DNA from: Typha latifolia | Lineage: Eukaryota > Streptophyta > Magnoliopsida > Poales > Typhaceae | Assembly (NCBI GenBank): GCA_019914945.1 | Contig: CM034106.1 | Coordinates: 10,416,501-10,480,500, forward strand | Reading direction: 5' to 3' | DNA length: 64,000 nucleotides | In this document: positions 24,044-36,469 of the stretch, piece after piece | Position numbering within the stretch: the stretch's first letter is position 1 | Layout of the letters: each line of letters opens with the position of its first letter | Program-made: the position numbers and the translations under genes | Notes under the pieces: model-generated | Database searches by the model: none | What the model saw: only the letters and a program-made list of their open reading frames with translations | What the model was told of the DNA's origin: nothing

Positions 24044-24276
24044 GGGTCCACCATTAGCTAATATAGACACAAAGGTGTTCCCATTATTCTTGGCACCAAT
24101 GCCTATAAGTTTGTCTCCTCGAGCTTTCACAAGTGTTCCTTTTTCATCATGGCCGTTCATATATAGCAACGTCATTGGCATCAAAAGCTGCATGATGCGC
24201 GCTTTCCCTTGATCAGCAATCAACATGAATCAAATCAAATTTAGCCAATAGAAGTAAGATTGATACAAGTTTGTTG

Positions 24277-24302
24277 TATATATATATATATATATATATA
24301 TA
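24277..24302. repeat. (TA)n microsatellite
   Basis: Uninterrupted TA run followed by CATACATA. Confidence 0.9.
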
Positions 24303-25763
24303 CATACATACTACATTATACAACGTCTAGATCAAGCTATGCATGCATGGGAATCTTACGACTGGATGGTCAACAGCTCTATTTGTAAGGTACCATTTGG
24401 AAGCTATTAAGAGAGCTTCCACGTTCCCATATTGCATATGCCATCAGGCATCCGACAGCATGCATGCATAGCCTACTATATAAACTGACGCATCTAATTA
24501 GCCATCTATAGAAAATTCTAAGAACTAGAAGCCCTTAATGTTGTTTTCAACGCCGTAGAGATCAGGGAATGCCTTTTAACAAAAGGAATAGAGTTGTCCT
24601 TCAAAAATGTCATATTGTATACAGGTTTGAATCCAAGACTGGAGGCCAGTGTTTGGAAGCTAGTTGAGACCCAAATGGGGCATGCAATTGAATGCGAGTT
24701 GCACTGCTAGTGTGGGGATTGTTAGGATATATACTGGTGATGGCCTAAGTGGGTCAGGGACCAACCTAGGAGGGAGGTGTATGCCAACTTGGTATCTGCT
24801 TCTTTCTGAGAAAGTGAGTAAAAACTTGTGATGTTTGTGTGAGCTCTGACCATCTCAAAGCTGCTGAGGGTACGTTCTTGAAGGGCTATAATGGCTGGAA
24901 TATTCAAGTGGTTTGCAGCAGCACAACTTGATCTTGGGTCAATGGTCTGAGTCCAAGTGGCTTAAGCTTTCTCCCAATACAACTTGCATGAAAAGAGAAG
25001 CACTTCATATATATGCAGAGCACACTATATTCCTCGTATGAACAGAAGTAGACACATTCACAGTTCCGCACCTTTTTTTAAGTACTCGTGCTCATTAAGG
25101 GCGTTAATAATAATTAATATTCCCTCGTAATCTGGTGTTAATTTAATAAACTAACTACGCCCAAACGCTCAGAGAATGTCGGGCCAGGGAGGGGAACCGG
25201 CTTTTGCCGGTAAAAGCGCCGGCGTCTCTACTGCCGCACCGTTTTCGGGGAGGCTGGTTCGCCGCCCGAGTCCTTTGACGCGCCTTGCCTTGGGCCCTTG
25301 GCCATGGCCATGTGGGTGGGAGGCAATGGGGATAAATGATGGCAATCCGGATGATGATGTATTAATCAAAGAAAAATAATAATATTCCGGACGATGATGT
25401 GATAGTAACGTAAGCAGGAAGCCAGTACACATAAACATATTTTATTAAGAAAATTAATAATAATTTTAGGTCACTACAGTAGTCTATGTAGTTATCCAAA
25501 TAGAACCGGGTCGGATAATTACGGATGAATCGACTATTCAATTTTATTATTTAATTAAAATTCTAATTAATTCGTTGAAAATCGTCCGACTCGATGAGTT
25601 TCGCAGACCGATTACCTAATTGCTACTGTCTTTCGTCGAGCTTAAGAATAGTCAGTGAGCTTATAAATTATCAAGAAAATGTTTCTCCAAACTAATTCTC
25701 ATCTCATTTATATATCAGAAAACGTTAATTACCTCTCTTTCTTTGTAATCTAGACCTCCAATT

Positions 25764-25852
25764 TGTGATCAACAGTTTAGATCTCAACTGTAGGATCCCC
25801 AGCCCTCGAATTTACTTCGTGATCGATGGTTTAGATCCTAACCGTAAGATCC
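25764..25852. repeat. Diverged 35-bp direct repeat
   Basis: GTGATCAACAGTTTAGATCT at the start of copy 1 (25764-25798) matches GTGATCGATGGTTTAGATCC in copy 2 (25818-25852). Both end in GTA(G/A)GATCC, at roughly three-quarters identity by eye. Confidence 0.6.
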
Positions 25853-26215
25853 TACACTGAGTTACTAACTCAAGTGGATCTTTTGGATCGACCGAGTTCG
25901 ACATCATAAAAGTGATAAATCCAATAAAAGTAACACGTGAGAAGAAAGGAAGGCAAGAGAGATACAAAGAGATAGAAGAAGAAGCAACACTCTTTTATCT
26001 TCTCTATATTTCCTTTCTGTTAAAATTAACATTGACGGCCAGAATGTGTACCAGTTTGGACGGAAAAATGCCGTCCAAAGTACACAATCATAACACATAT
26101 GTCGAGCAGCATCGGCAACCAATTTTTATTAACTTCACTCTAAACAATTAACCAACTCTCAGAGTTAGTATTTTCAAACAAAAAAATGGAAAAAATTCTT
26201 ATAGAGTTAGTAAAT

Positions 26216-26390
26216 ATTCTTCCATTTGACCAACAAGATCGTTTAATTAAATCTAACTCCATATAATTATTGTAAAAATATATATATATATATTTGGTAG
26301 TTTGATAGCTTGGTTCAATGGTCGGTTCGATTGATGACTTAGCGGTACGGTTACTAGGAGGAACAGTTCAGCAGCACGACGATGTTTAGT
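26216..26390 (+). repeat. Dispersed repeat family, copy A (degenerate)
   Basis: Shares with copy B an ordered set of blocks: GACCAACaAGrTyrT, AACTCyAwATAATTATT, TTTGRTRGCTTGGyTCAAyr and GGTTCGATTgATgaCTT. An AT expansion interrupts it near 26279-26292. Confidence 0.6.
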
Positions 26391-26589
26391 TTGAAGCAAT
26401 AATTCAATAACGTACACGGTTTGAAACTTAAATTATATAACTTAATATATGAGCTAAAGCTTGATAGGGCTTGAATGCATCTATATTTAGTAAGAGTTGG
26501 TTTTTTGTTTAACTCATATCTAATGTTATGGCTCTTGAATTATTAAAAAAAATAATTAAAAACGTCACTCTAAATAATCAAACTTTTGT

Positions 26590-26775
26590 AAAATTAGTAA
26601 GACTCTTTTCCTATGACCAACGAGGTTATGGAATTGACTCAAACTCTAAATAATTATTATAGAAAAAATTATTTAGTGATTTGATGGCTTGGCTCAACAG
26701 TTTGGCTCGATTAATAGCTTGACAGTGTGGTTGGCTAAGATGAGCAACTCAGTAACGCGATGACTCTCAATAATT
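26590..26775 (+). repeat. Dispersed repeat family, copy B
   Basis: The core includes GACCAACGAGGTTATGGAAT, then an internal perfect 10-bp inverted repeat CTAAATAATT / AATTATTTAG (26646-26655 and 26667-26676), then GTGATTTGATGGCTTGGCTC. Copy C on the opposite strand at about 38.9 kb matches this copy best. Confidence 0.7.
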
Positions 26776-26862
26776 TTTTTTTTAGTATCATCATGAGTGA
26801 GATTTTTTTATAATAATAAATTTTTTTAGTATCATCATGAGTGAGATTTTTTATAATAATTT
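26776..26862. repeat. Two-copy tandem repeat, about 44 bp unit
   Basis: TTTAGTATCATCATGAGTGA plus a following GATTTTTTATAATAA is present twice in direct succession, almost identical. Confidence 0.85.
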
Positions 26863-27601
26863 AAGCAATCATACGCAGAAGAAAGACGCATATAATTTAG
26901 AGTCAGTATAATTATTTTTTAAAATAAAATATATATAACTTTTTCTATATTTTAAGAAGAGGTATACCATAAGTTAAGTCTTGTATAGTTCTAAATCTTC
27001 TGATTTTAGTGAGCTAATAATATGAGAGATAAGCAGTATACCTTTATAGGAAAATACGAATAAAAGCAGCAGAATAGCATCAAAAGTATTTTATTTCCCC
27101 AAAATTGAGGGGCCTCATGACCTGGGAGATTCTCAATCTCGCACCCTAAGTGTATTTTAATTTACAACATTAAATCTTTACTATTTCTTTTTTTTATTAT
27201 CAACGTAGTATTTCTAATTCGATCATATAAGAACATATAAATGGACAGGGTATGAATCATAATAAACGTATAATATAGGGTTTCAAATGAAATAAATAAA
27301 ATCCAAAAGAACAACTTATCTGAACACGAATAAGAACCGGTTACCGGTGCTTTGTTCTACCCAATCATTGATTACGAATAAAATTATCCCGTTTCTAGGT
27401 CGGTCTCTCTCTAAAACTTCCTCATCAAGTCATCTCCTTCTCCTTTCTCCATGTAATAATCCTGACCAGGCTCTCTCTTTCCTCTACTCGATCGACCCAC
27501 TTCAATTTAGCCCCCGTAATCCTATATATCATCCTTGGTCTTTATAAATTTGTAGCTATATCCGACTAGAGGAGCGACGAGAATAAAGGAAAGCATAAGG
27601 G

Positions 27602-29911
27602 ATGGCTAAGCTCTACGTGCAAGCTCTTCCACCTGTGGATCTGAACAAGAATACGGAATGGTTCATGTACCCCGGTGTTTGGACCACCTACATCTTTATC
27701 CTCTTCTTCTCGTGGCTCCTCGTCCTCTCCGTTTTCGGATGCACACCAGGCATGGCCTGGATCATCGTCAACCTCGTCCATTTTGCGGTATGCCTTCTTT
27801 GCCTCCTCCTTTGATTACCTAGTTGTGTGATTAGCTTAGTTGTTTTGATGGTAGTGGTGGATTGGTAAATCTTTCACTGTTTCTTCTGTTAGGTTTGGTA
27901 AATTTGGGGTCTTTAATCTTTTGTGTGGGTTTTGGGTGTCTGGGTACTTCTGTTTTCATTCATATAGATGTCATGCATGGTGATTGGTTTGATGTTGTTC
28001 TGTGATGAGTTGATGAATCTGTCGGTATTACGTTTGTTGGTTTTGCCAATTTGGGGTCTTCGAGATTAGTATATCCGTTTTGCTTACGAATTGGGATGTT
28101 GGTCGATTGATTGGATAAAGGAAATTGGTGGGGGGACTGAAGGACTGAAGAGTGATTATATTGTTTCAAGCTTGATTCACATGCTTACGTCTGGTTCATG
28201 TTAAATCGCGAAAAGCTTCAAGTCTTTTGTAGGTCTTCTATGAGAGTATGGTGTTTGCCGGTTTTGACACTTGATTTGCTTTGAGAGAATCATGGGGCTT
28301 TTTCATGGCTGAGTTGAAACAAAGTATTTAAGTCTGTGATTTAGTTTTGAGTTCTAAAATCAATTTTGGTGTAAGATTTTGTTGTCCTTGCGGAGTCAGA
28401 TGACTGTGACAGGCTCAAGTTGATGTAGTGGATTAACTGATACTATGTTGAAAACTGGATCTTAAACCATTGCAGTTCATTCTTAAATAGGTTTGCTGTA
28501 GTGAAATTAGAATGTGTTCCTTGAAAGTGACGCAATAATAATCAGCTAAAACCAACCTGCTATGGTTCCTATGTCATTACCATCTTGAAAACAGTTTTTC
28601 TCTGATACTTGGTTGTGTTTGGATGATGCCGGGGAGCATTTTTGTACAATTTGGTGATTGAAATGGAAGGCACGATCTAGAAGTGTTTTACTCTCGTATA
28701 TGTACAAAAATTTGTTGCAGATTTTATGTTCTATTCTCAGTGAAGAATCATGCAAAGAATAGCTTGTTCCGGCCTGAAGGACGTAGTAGTGCACAGCGCT
28801 CTTGGTGTGAAAGACATACATAGTTGGCCTTATAACCTTTACTTATGCAGTTCCATTTGTTTAAAAAATTGCAGGAGTTTCTCTTTTCCATTTTTGATAT
28901 CCAGCAGGTTATGTTTATGTTTTTTTCCATTTTGGTGCTCTGTTCATTGCCCTGCTTATGAATTCTTATGGATTTCACATCTCTTACGTTTTTAATTTTG
29001 CGGACAATTTTATCTTCCGGCTTTCTTACTTTCCTGTAGATATTCTGATGGAATCTTGCATTTCAGATCACTTATCACTTCTTCCATTGGAAGAAAGGAA
29101 CTCCATTTGCTGACGATCAGGGTATCTACAACACACTGACTTGGTGGGAACAGATGGACAATGGGAAACAACTTACTCGTAACCGGAAATTTCTGACTGT
29201 TGTACCTGTGGTTCTGTAAGCAGTCTTCATTTACCACTTATATATATCTAGATTTGAAATTTATTAATTTTATAATCACCAGTTTGATAAATTGCAATTA
29301 CCATATACTTATTCTGAAATGGTCCTTGTATATTATTGTTCCTTGGAAACAAGAATCAGTAAGATTTCTTTTCTTTGTTTTGGATATGAATTAGAGAATC
29401 CTGCAAAGAACACACTTACAATGGACACCACCAGTGTGAAATTGTATGGCAGTAGAAAGAATTTTTTTTCCAAGTAAATGGTTTGTTTTTCAGGCAGATG
29501 GAACAAAGATGGAAAATGCTTATGTTACCTCATTTTAGCTTTTTGCATATGTTATGTTACTGATATTTGCTTAGGTATACACATGCTCATATACCTAGTT
29601 TAAAAATGTTCACTTACATTTTAATCATACGATATTCTAGATATAAGATAGTTGTTGATGTTCTTGTAGTTATATATTTTGTACTATGCCTTGAGAGCTA
29701 CATCTGAGCCAGAGTTTGGAGCCTTTAATGAATTAACTAATATGTAGAGGGATTTCTGTCTCTTCCTATCAGGTACCTGATAGCTTCGCACACAACGGAC
29801 TACCAACAGCCCATGCTTTTCTTGAACACTATTGCTGTGCTTGTGCTGGTTGTCGCCAAATTACCCAACATGCACAAGGTTCGCATATTCGGAATAAATG
29901 CAGGCAATTGA
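27602..29911 (+). CDS. ORM1/ORMDL-like protein, 157 aa
   Basis: Exons: 27602-27787, 29067-29215, 29773-29911, joined in phases 0 and 2. The product is a small ER membrane protein that binds and restrains serine palmitoyltransferase, the first enzyme of sphingolipid synthesis. The sequence shows the family signatures [60 protein letters not shown] and [18 protein letters not shown]. Hydrophobic segments lie at about residues 26-47, 50-66, 105-120 and 131-146, consistent with the four-helix ORMDL topology. Length is normal and there are no changes in the conserved core. The first intron is 1,279 bp; frames inside it are not coding. ORM proteins are conserved from yeast to plants, so the call is secure. 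Confidence 0.97.
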
Positions 29912-31865
29912 GTCCCTTTGGAAAAGAAATCTGTTAACATCTTTCTAGTTAATCGCTGGAAAGTTTACAACCTGTTTAAAGGGGCATACTGGATGATCGA
30001 TGAGTGTTCTTAGGCAGTAATCTTTGTACAGATTTAACCTGTAAGAATCTAGAAATGTTGCTGTTCTCATTTGTCTGATTCTTGTAAACAGTCTGTAGAC
30101 TGACCTTCTTTGGTAAAAAGCATCTGTTGTGTGTTACCATGTACAGTTCTCTCTTATTATGACACATGTTTCACTGCTACAATTTCTGTCTCATTTTATG
30201 TCGAGCTGTCTGCGAGCATGCAGAGAGAATTTGATAAATTTCCAAGAAAAAGAAAAGTGAATTGATTGAAAATAGTTACCATAGAATCCAAGTTCTTCAT
30301 TGGTTTGGTTAGTTCATAACATTCGCACCTAATCTCCCAGAAAGCATTTAAATACAATAAATTATGTGAAGTAGAATAGTAGATATTCCTCTCTCTCCCC
30401 CACACTGCTAGGTTGACATCACTGTCCTAATACCATGACAGCAAATGTACCACACTTTCCTTAATAACACACAGAAATAGGCTATCTAATCAGTTATTAC
30501 TTATAAATGAAGCTTAACATCAAGAGAATGAGGAAATAAATTCCTAGGGGAATGTTTTGTGGGGCCCCAACTTCCTCCAAACAAGGGGGATGAATGTATG
30601 AACAAGGGAAGTGACTTCCATATTATTTATTGAAAGAGAAGAGACATGGAGTCAGGTAAGTAGGGGAGGTGCAAAGTGCACAAAAATCCAACATGGAAAT
30701 GGTATGTGTGGGGAAAGGAATCATTAGGTGACAACTTTCGGTTGAGGCAGGTGAACTGGTACTACCAATTTCCATCCTCATATGCCTTCTTCCCAACTCC
30801 TCTATTTCCTCTATAAATTAATGAGTTGAAAAGGCACGAGGTGGTGAAGAGAAAATGTCCCACTTTTTCGTAATAATTTTATAATGTAGATAGTTGCTTG
30901 AGTTACAACTTCCAACTTTGCAAGTGGACCAAGATATATATAAGAAAATAAATATAATGCCCAGGGGAAGTCTTTGATAATTTAGTGGTACCAGACCAAC
31001 ATATTCTTTTCCTTGAATTAAACTACACTTGATCCATAGTGCTTCTAAAGTAAGCCACCAATGTAGCTTAATTATCGGGTCTCACTAACGACAGCGGTTA
31101 AGAGTTTAATTTTTTCTCATAGACACTAAAGTTGACACGTAGTTTTATTTTTTTATTAGAATATTATGTAGAATTGACCCTATTATCCAATGTATATTAT
31201 GAGGGCTAATAACTCCTTTGTCAAGACTAGCCTACAAACTTATAATCAATAAATAAATAAATATATAGTGCCCCCTAATTCCCATGGCTAAGAGAATATT
31301 GGTTGGAATGATGAGAGAAGAAGGAAAATAACAAAAAAAATTGACACAGATCAAAAGGTCAAGATTAAGAGAAAATTAAGCCTGAGCCATATAAATTATA
31401 CATATTACACTCAAACCCTAGTTTTCCTCATATAAATAAACAGATAGGCACCAATACACTTTTGTTTGCCCTAGTTTTCATCATACAAAAATCACATTAT
31501 TTCCAAATCCAACAAAGCATATGAAAAGAAAGAAACAAAAAAAGTGGTGTCCATCATTCTTCACTCTCTCTTCCTGCATTACTTTCATCATGCCATCAGA
31601 AGTCCATAAGCTTCACATACAACAAAGCATTTGAAAAGAAAATAAAAAATAAGTGGTGCCCATCATTCTTCACTCTCTCTTCCTGCATTACTTTCACCAT
31701 GCCATCAGAAGTTCACATGTCCACAGAGATGAGAATAGGAGAGATCAAAAGAAATAGAAGCAAAGAAAAAGAGATGGAATGAAGGAATGCGAGTAAGTTG
31801 CAGGAGCTGCATATTATTATATCTTCTGTTAGTCATCTTCCACAAACCAAAGTTTTGTTTACTTC
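29912..31865. other. Convergent 3' flanks of ORM and Dof genes
   Basis: 29912-30180 is the probable ORM 3' UTR. The middle is AT-rich with no gene signal. 31500-31865 is the probable Dof 3' UTR and contains a tandem duplication annotated separately. Confidence 0.5.
31511..31714. repeat. 110-bp tandem duplication near the Dof 3' end
   Basis: Copy 1 starts AACAAAGCATATGAAAAGAA at 31511 and copy 2 starts AACAAAGCATTTGAAAAGAA at 31621. Both carry CATCATTCTTCACTCTCTCT, then TCCTGCATTACTTTCAYCAT and GCCATCAGAAGT. Copy 2 has a short deletion near its end. Few differences separate the copies, so the duplication looks recent. Confidence 0.9.
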
Positions 31866-33168
31866 CTACCATGGTCCTCCTCCTCCTCCTCCTATAACAC
31901 CATTCCAAAACACAGTATGAGTATCCCCACCTTGCCCCCTATTCTGCTGAGACTCAGGAGTACCACTGCTTGAAGGCCCAACTTGCTTGAACCCATCAAA
32001 AGGAAAGAATAGCCCAGTAGTAGTAGTAGTACTAGTACTAGTAGTGCAACCATCAGCATTTCCACCACCATCAAAACTAATACCAGGTGGTCTAATCTCT
32101 TGCAAACCAAACCCAGTTACATATTCCAAGTTTGTGAAGTTGAAGTTGTTGTTAAACTCATGAGGGTTTAGGCTGTGATGAGGGAAGGCAAGGTTGAGGT
32201 CTTGGGTGTTACCTTCATGGAGTTTTGGGATATGTGCTCTTGAATCCAGATGACCAGAAGAGGGCTTCTTTGAGGTAGAGGTAGAGGAGGAAGAGGGCTT
32301 CTTGTTCTTCCTAGACCCACCACCGACAGGGACATTCCTGAGGGACCCACCCTCTGTCCAATACCTCCTGCAGGTCTTGCAGAAGTACCTGGGCTGGGTG
32401 AGGCTGTAGTTGTTGTAGTAGCAGAACTTGGTGTTGGTGGAGTTGCACCTGGGGCAGTGGAAGGCTTGCTCTTTCTGGGGTTTGCTCCCCCTCTCCTCCA
32501 TTAGACCTGCCCTTGTGGTAGTGGTGGTGGTGGCGGTGGTTGGGATCATCACCATCTCCTGTAAGAGAAGCCCACCAGATGATCATCATCCCCATGGGAA
32601 GAAGAGAAGAGAAGAGAAGAGTGTTAGATGTATGAGAACATAAGTAGATAGGTTATGATCATCTTTATATGTTATGAACAAAGGCACCAAAAAAATATGC
32701 ACAGAATAAGGGGGAAAACAGGCAAAGATGGGAAACACAACACACTTTTTAGTCTGTAGATTAACTTTTCATGCCACTGCTAACTGCTTTATTACATGTA
32801 GACTAAAAGAAGAGAGAGAGAGAAAAAAGATAAGAAAGAGAAAAGAAGACAACAGAAAGAAAGTGGTGTGCTGCTTTCAAGGATTAAAGGAGGAGGTGAC
32901 AGGAATTAAAGGCTGGATTGAAACCAAAAGAGAAGTTTGAGAGAGAGAGAGAGAGAGAGAGGTGGTGCAGTGGTTGTCTGATAGATCTACAAAAGGGAAC
33001 CTAAGCCATCATACAAACCAAAACAAGAAGATCTACATCAAATTCATACACTAACATTAAACATCAAGTATCATGGAGGAAAGAAGTAATCCGACCTAGA
33101 TTTAAAGACCCAGTTTCTAGATCTTAGTATCTAGATTAATTTACCTGAGGCCAGTGGCCAGTATCCAT
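31866..33168 (-). CDS. Dof zinc-finger transcription factor, 238 aa, 2 exons
   Basis: Exons (minus): 33168-33145 (24 nt, encoding MDTGHWPQ) and 32558-31866. The tiny first exon is supported by the MDTxxWPQ start typical of one Dof subgroup, a CCTCAG|GTAAAT donor and a CTCTTACAG|GAG acceptor. Without it the ORF would start at 32555 with MVMIPTT. The Dof domain has C43, C46, C68 and C71 in the CX2CX21CX2C pattern ([20 protein letters not shown], then [20 protein letters not shown]), followed by the basic GGGSRKNKK. Dof proteins bind AAAG sites. The tail is Ser/Thr-, Asn- and Gly-rich and ends in GGGGGGPW. The 586-bp intron contains (GA)n at 32939-32961. Which Dof paralog this is cannot be told. 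Confidence 0.94.
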
Positions 33169-33297
33169 GCAAAGCACTTGTTAGGAATTTGAGATGGCTT
33201 TCGTGATCCGACCGAAGAAGAGAGCAATAATTCTTCCTCAGAGAGAGTTGTGGTGTGTTATTCTGTCTCTCATCTGAGAGAGAGAAGATAGAGATGG

Positions 33298-33408
<111 letters not shown>

Positions 33409-36400
33409 TAGTGGATTCCTTATAACATTATTTTATGTTCCTAGTTCTATTTTAGTAGACTCAAATCAATATTCTACTGGATTGTGAGCTCTTTTGTCCA
33501 CTGCTATGTGAGTGCTATACAGTGTGGAGTCGACAAACATCGACGGAGAGGGTTTGTGTGCGACTGTGAGCGACGAAGTGAGAGATGACTGCAGTGGTCG
33601 GTTGAGGTGCCAAACACGAGTGCCTACCACTCCACACGAGCGCACAATAGGGTTTGCGATAAAAAGAATATAGTTTCTAGAATATTCAGAGAATGAGCAG
33701 CTTATAATTTTTGAGGGTTAATTAGAAACCATGTCCATTTTTATCGCATAACCTCTTATTTATTTTCTATGAAACGTTGACCTATTCAAAATATACGTAA
33801 AATGATATTTTTTATCATAACTTTTTCCCCATCCGTTTCCCTAAAACAAGAGTTACACGGTCCGATCAAGTAACATTTTTTCTTAACAAAATAATAATAA
33901 TAATAAATCAAGATGATGACAATCAGCGATAGAGATTGTAATTATTTACAGTTTTATTATTATTATTTCTTTTATCGGATCCAAACTCGTGTAACCAGAA
34001 TCCGACGAATGATATCAGTTGGGCCCTATCGGGTGCACGTGCGGGGCCCGGTAACAATTTGGAAGGCTCACGCGTCGCCCGTGCAGAATAATTTTAGTCC
34101 CGGGTCCCAGCGGTGAGTTTACCTTCTCATGTAAGGAAGGAATAAGTTTAGTTCTGACTCGGTTTCATCCTATTTGGCGTCAAATCCAATCCATGGCTTT
34201 CGTTTTCTCGTGAGTGGGGCCACGTCACGAACAAATCTATCTCTCCTGCCATTAGTCACTTCAACTGCCATTGTCTCCTCCCTCCTCTAAAATTTTCATC
34301 ACCAAACGCCAAACGAGAATTGCTCTCGGATTTCATGTTTAATATATTGATTGTATAACTATGCACACATATATGCTCTAGTGAAATATTTACCGAATAT
34401 TAATCCTAAATACTCATAATGTGTGTCATGCGTTGTTGTACGGCATAACTATTAAGATACAGTAGTTGCCTTATTTTTCTGTCAAGCTATTTAGCGTTGA
34501 AGTAGTTGATCTCATTGAGCTTGATTCACATGCCTCATTATTAGATACATGCCATTGAATAGATCTCACATACCTGTAGCCATGATCATGTTATATCCCC
34601 ATGGCTCTCGTTATTTGATTTTGGAGATGAGGAAAAAAAAATTAGTGGCAAGGCATATTCTCTCTATCTCTTACTTCTAAAAGTATATTACAATGGGGAG
34701 AAATTTGTTTCTTTCTCCTTACTTCTTCTTCTCTTTCGTTCTCTCTATTTATTAGAGATACCGCAAGTATCGGAGTTAGGGTTAAGACGGGCACTATCAC
34801 CATCGTGAAATTCCACCTAATTTGGGCCAACCCAATATCCCATTTCCACATTAAATTTTGACTGCTGAAGTGTAACCAAATCCCTCACCACCCAAAATTC
34901 CTTAGAATGTCAACTTAATCATTTCAAATCCTTGATACAAAACTAAAAGTTATCACGGTTAGTGGACTCAAACCTTCTCCTCTACCTCCTCTTTATTCAA
35001 CAACACTAGGTATTATAAAGTAGATGATTAAAAAAAAAAAGCGTACACCAAAACCAATCGCACGCTACTTCCTTGGCCTTTCCATTAACTCGAGTTCATT
35101 TAGATGTGTAAATAAATTAACACAAGGAGGGGAGGTTCTTTTAAATAAAAAGAAAAACCCACGGCTTTCAAAGAGGGTCTTTTTCGCAAAAAGTGAATGT
35201 CACTAATGCGCATGGGACCCTTATTACTGGAATTTTACAGTGGAGGTTTAAAAATTAGTAATTAAAAGAAATTTCTGAAGTCTTCTTATTATATTATATT
35301 ATATTTCAAAATTAAAATAATAATAATAATAAAATACTCCTCATTTGACCCTAATATTATATCTCTTGAACGATGGGTTCTTTTAAGGCATCAAAATCAA
35401 ATTGCAGGGTCGAAAGTAAGGTGTTTTTGATAAATCTTTTTATAGAATATAAATCCCACATTCCTCCTTTTGGGCCTTAACCTTTGGGCCTTTATGTCAG
35501 GTTTAGGATCCAAAGCCCGTATCATTGGGCCAGGCTTGGGCCTTTTAGTTATGTATACTTTCTGATCGATATAATTTAATTTGTGAATTATAGTAGTTAA
35601 AATGGCTCGAGGATTTGGGAACTTTCTATGCCAATGCCTCTATCTATAGACATTTTCTTCTTCTACGTGTAAAAATACCAACTATATGCACACTTGTTTG
35701 AAGTCTAAATTGGATTTGGTTGCTCCATCCCTTTCATCCTTTGATCTATTCACAAGATCACATATCACTATTTGTGATCTTTTCCTTCTGTTTGAAACAA
35801 GCCTATTTCGACCCTAAGCAAGAGAATTTGAAATTAGATTCTAAATCTAATCGAACTAATTAATCGAGCTAAGCTCGAGCCGGGTTGATTATTTTGACAG
35901 GTCTTGTTCAGGAGGGCCCAAAAGAGGATATCATATCAGTGTACTGAAGTGTCCTCTGTATATATCTGTCAGCCTATTTGTCATCCTCAGAGGAAAAGAA
36001 TAGCCCCCACTCTACTACTGTCACACTTGATCGTATCTGTATCTATAACATATATACTATAATTTTAGGAGCATTTAGTCCATCACTCTATGTAGCTGTC
36101 CACAGTTTGGCTTATCTCTGCCATTGATTTCATGCAGATATCTTCTGAATTATTATTATTTAATTTATGCCATATTGCCATTATATAATTATATATACTC
36201 GGATAGTTTTGAATTATGGAGATGAATATGCTATAAGAATTAATCTTAATTAAAACCTTTTTGATATAAAATAATCTGGTAAAAACCATCTAATTACTAA
36301 TTAATTATCACTCTGCCATTGCAATAATCATTAATGGCAACTATTTATGATGCATGGTCCTTTGTCTGACACCAAGCAACTGGCACAAAACCTAGCGGGT

Positions 36401-36410
36401 AGCGGCTAGG

Positions 36411-36469
36411 GTAGATGTACATGCATGCATGTAGATGTAGATGTAGATGTACATGTAGATGTACATGCA
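36411..36469. repeat. Imperfect GTAGAT/GTACAT repeat with CATGCATG
   Basis: The hexamers GTAGAT and GTACAT alternate, around ATGCATGCATG. GTACAT and CATGCATG are palindromic or nearly so; CATGCATG is an RY element bound by B3 factors such as FUS3 in seed genes. No gene lies nearby. Confidence 0.7.

Larger units (their letters stand above)
22838..27601. other. Repeat-rich intergenic spacer (4.8 kb)
   Basis: 22838-23220 is the leader/promoter of the LHW-like gene; it has no ATG on the minus strand for about 400 nt. The remainder is AT-rich with microsatellites, two degenerate copies of a dispersed repeat and short tandem repeats annotated separately. A GC-rich island lies at about 25170-25330. 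A 134-codon open frame on the minus strand (24226-23822) is partly made of the GA tract and shows no family. 27350-27601 is the probable promoter and leader of the ORM gene. Confidence 0.5.

Noticed and set aside
23822..24226. 134-codon minus-strand frame in the spacer
   Set aside because: A stretch of it (SLSLSLSL) is just the translated GA microsatellite; the rest matches no family I know and there is no supporting context.
24401..24422. Short perfect hairpin TGGAAGCT/AGCTTCCA considered as a miRNA precursor
   Set aside because: The stem is only about 8 bp, far too short for a plant pri-miRNA, and neither arm matches a known plant miRNA.
31555..31685. CTCTCTCTTC motifs in the Dof tandem repeat considered as miR156 target sites
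   Set aside because: The match to the miR156 site breaks after the CT-rich core with several mismatches, and Dof genes are not known miR156 targets.
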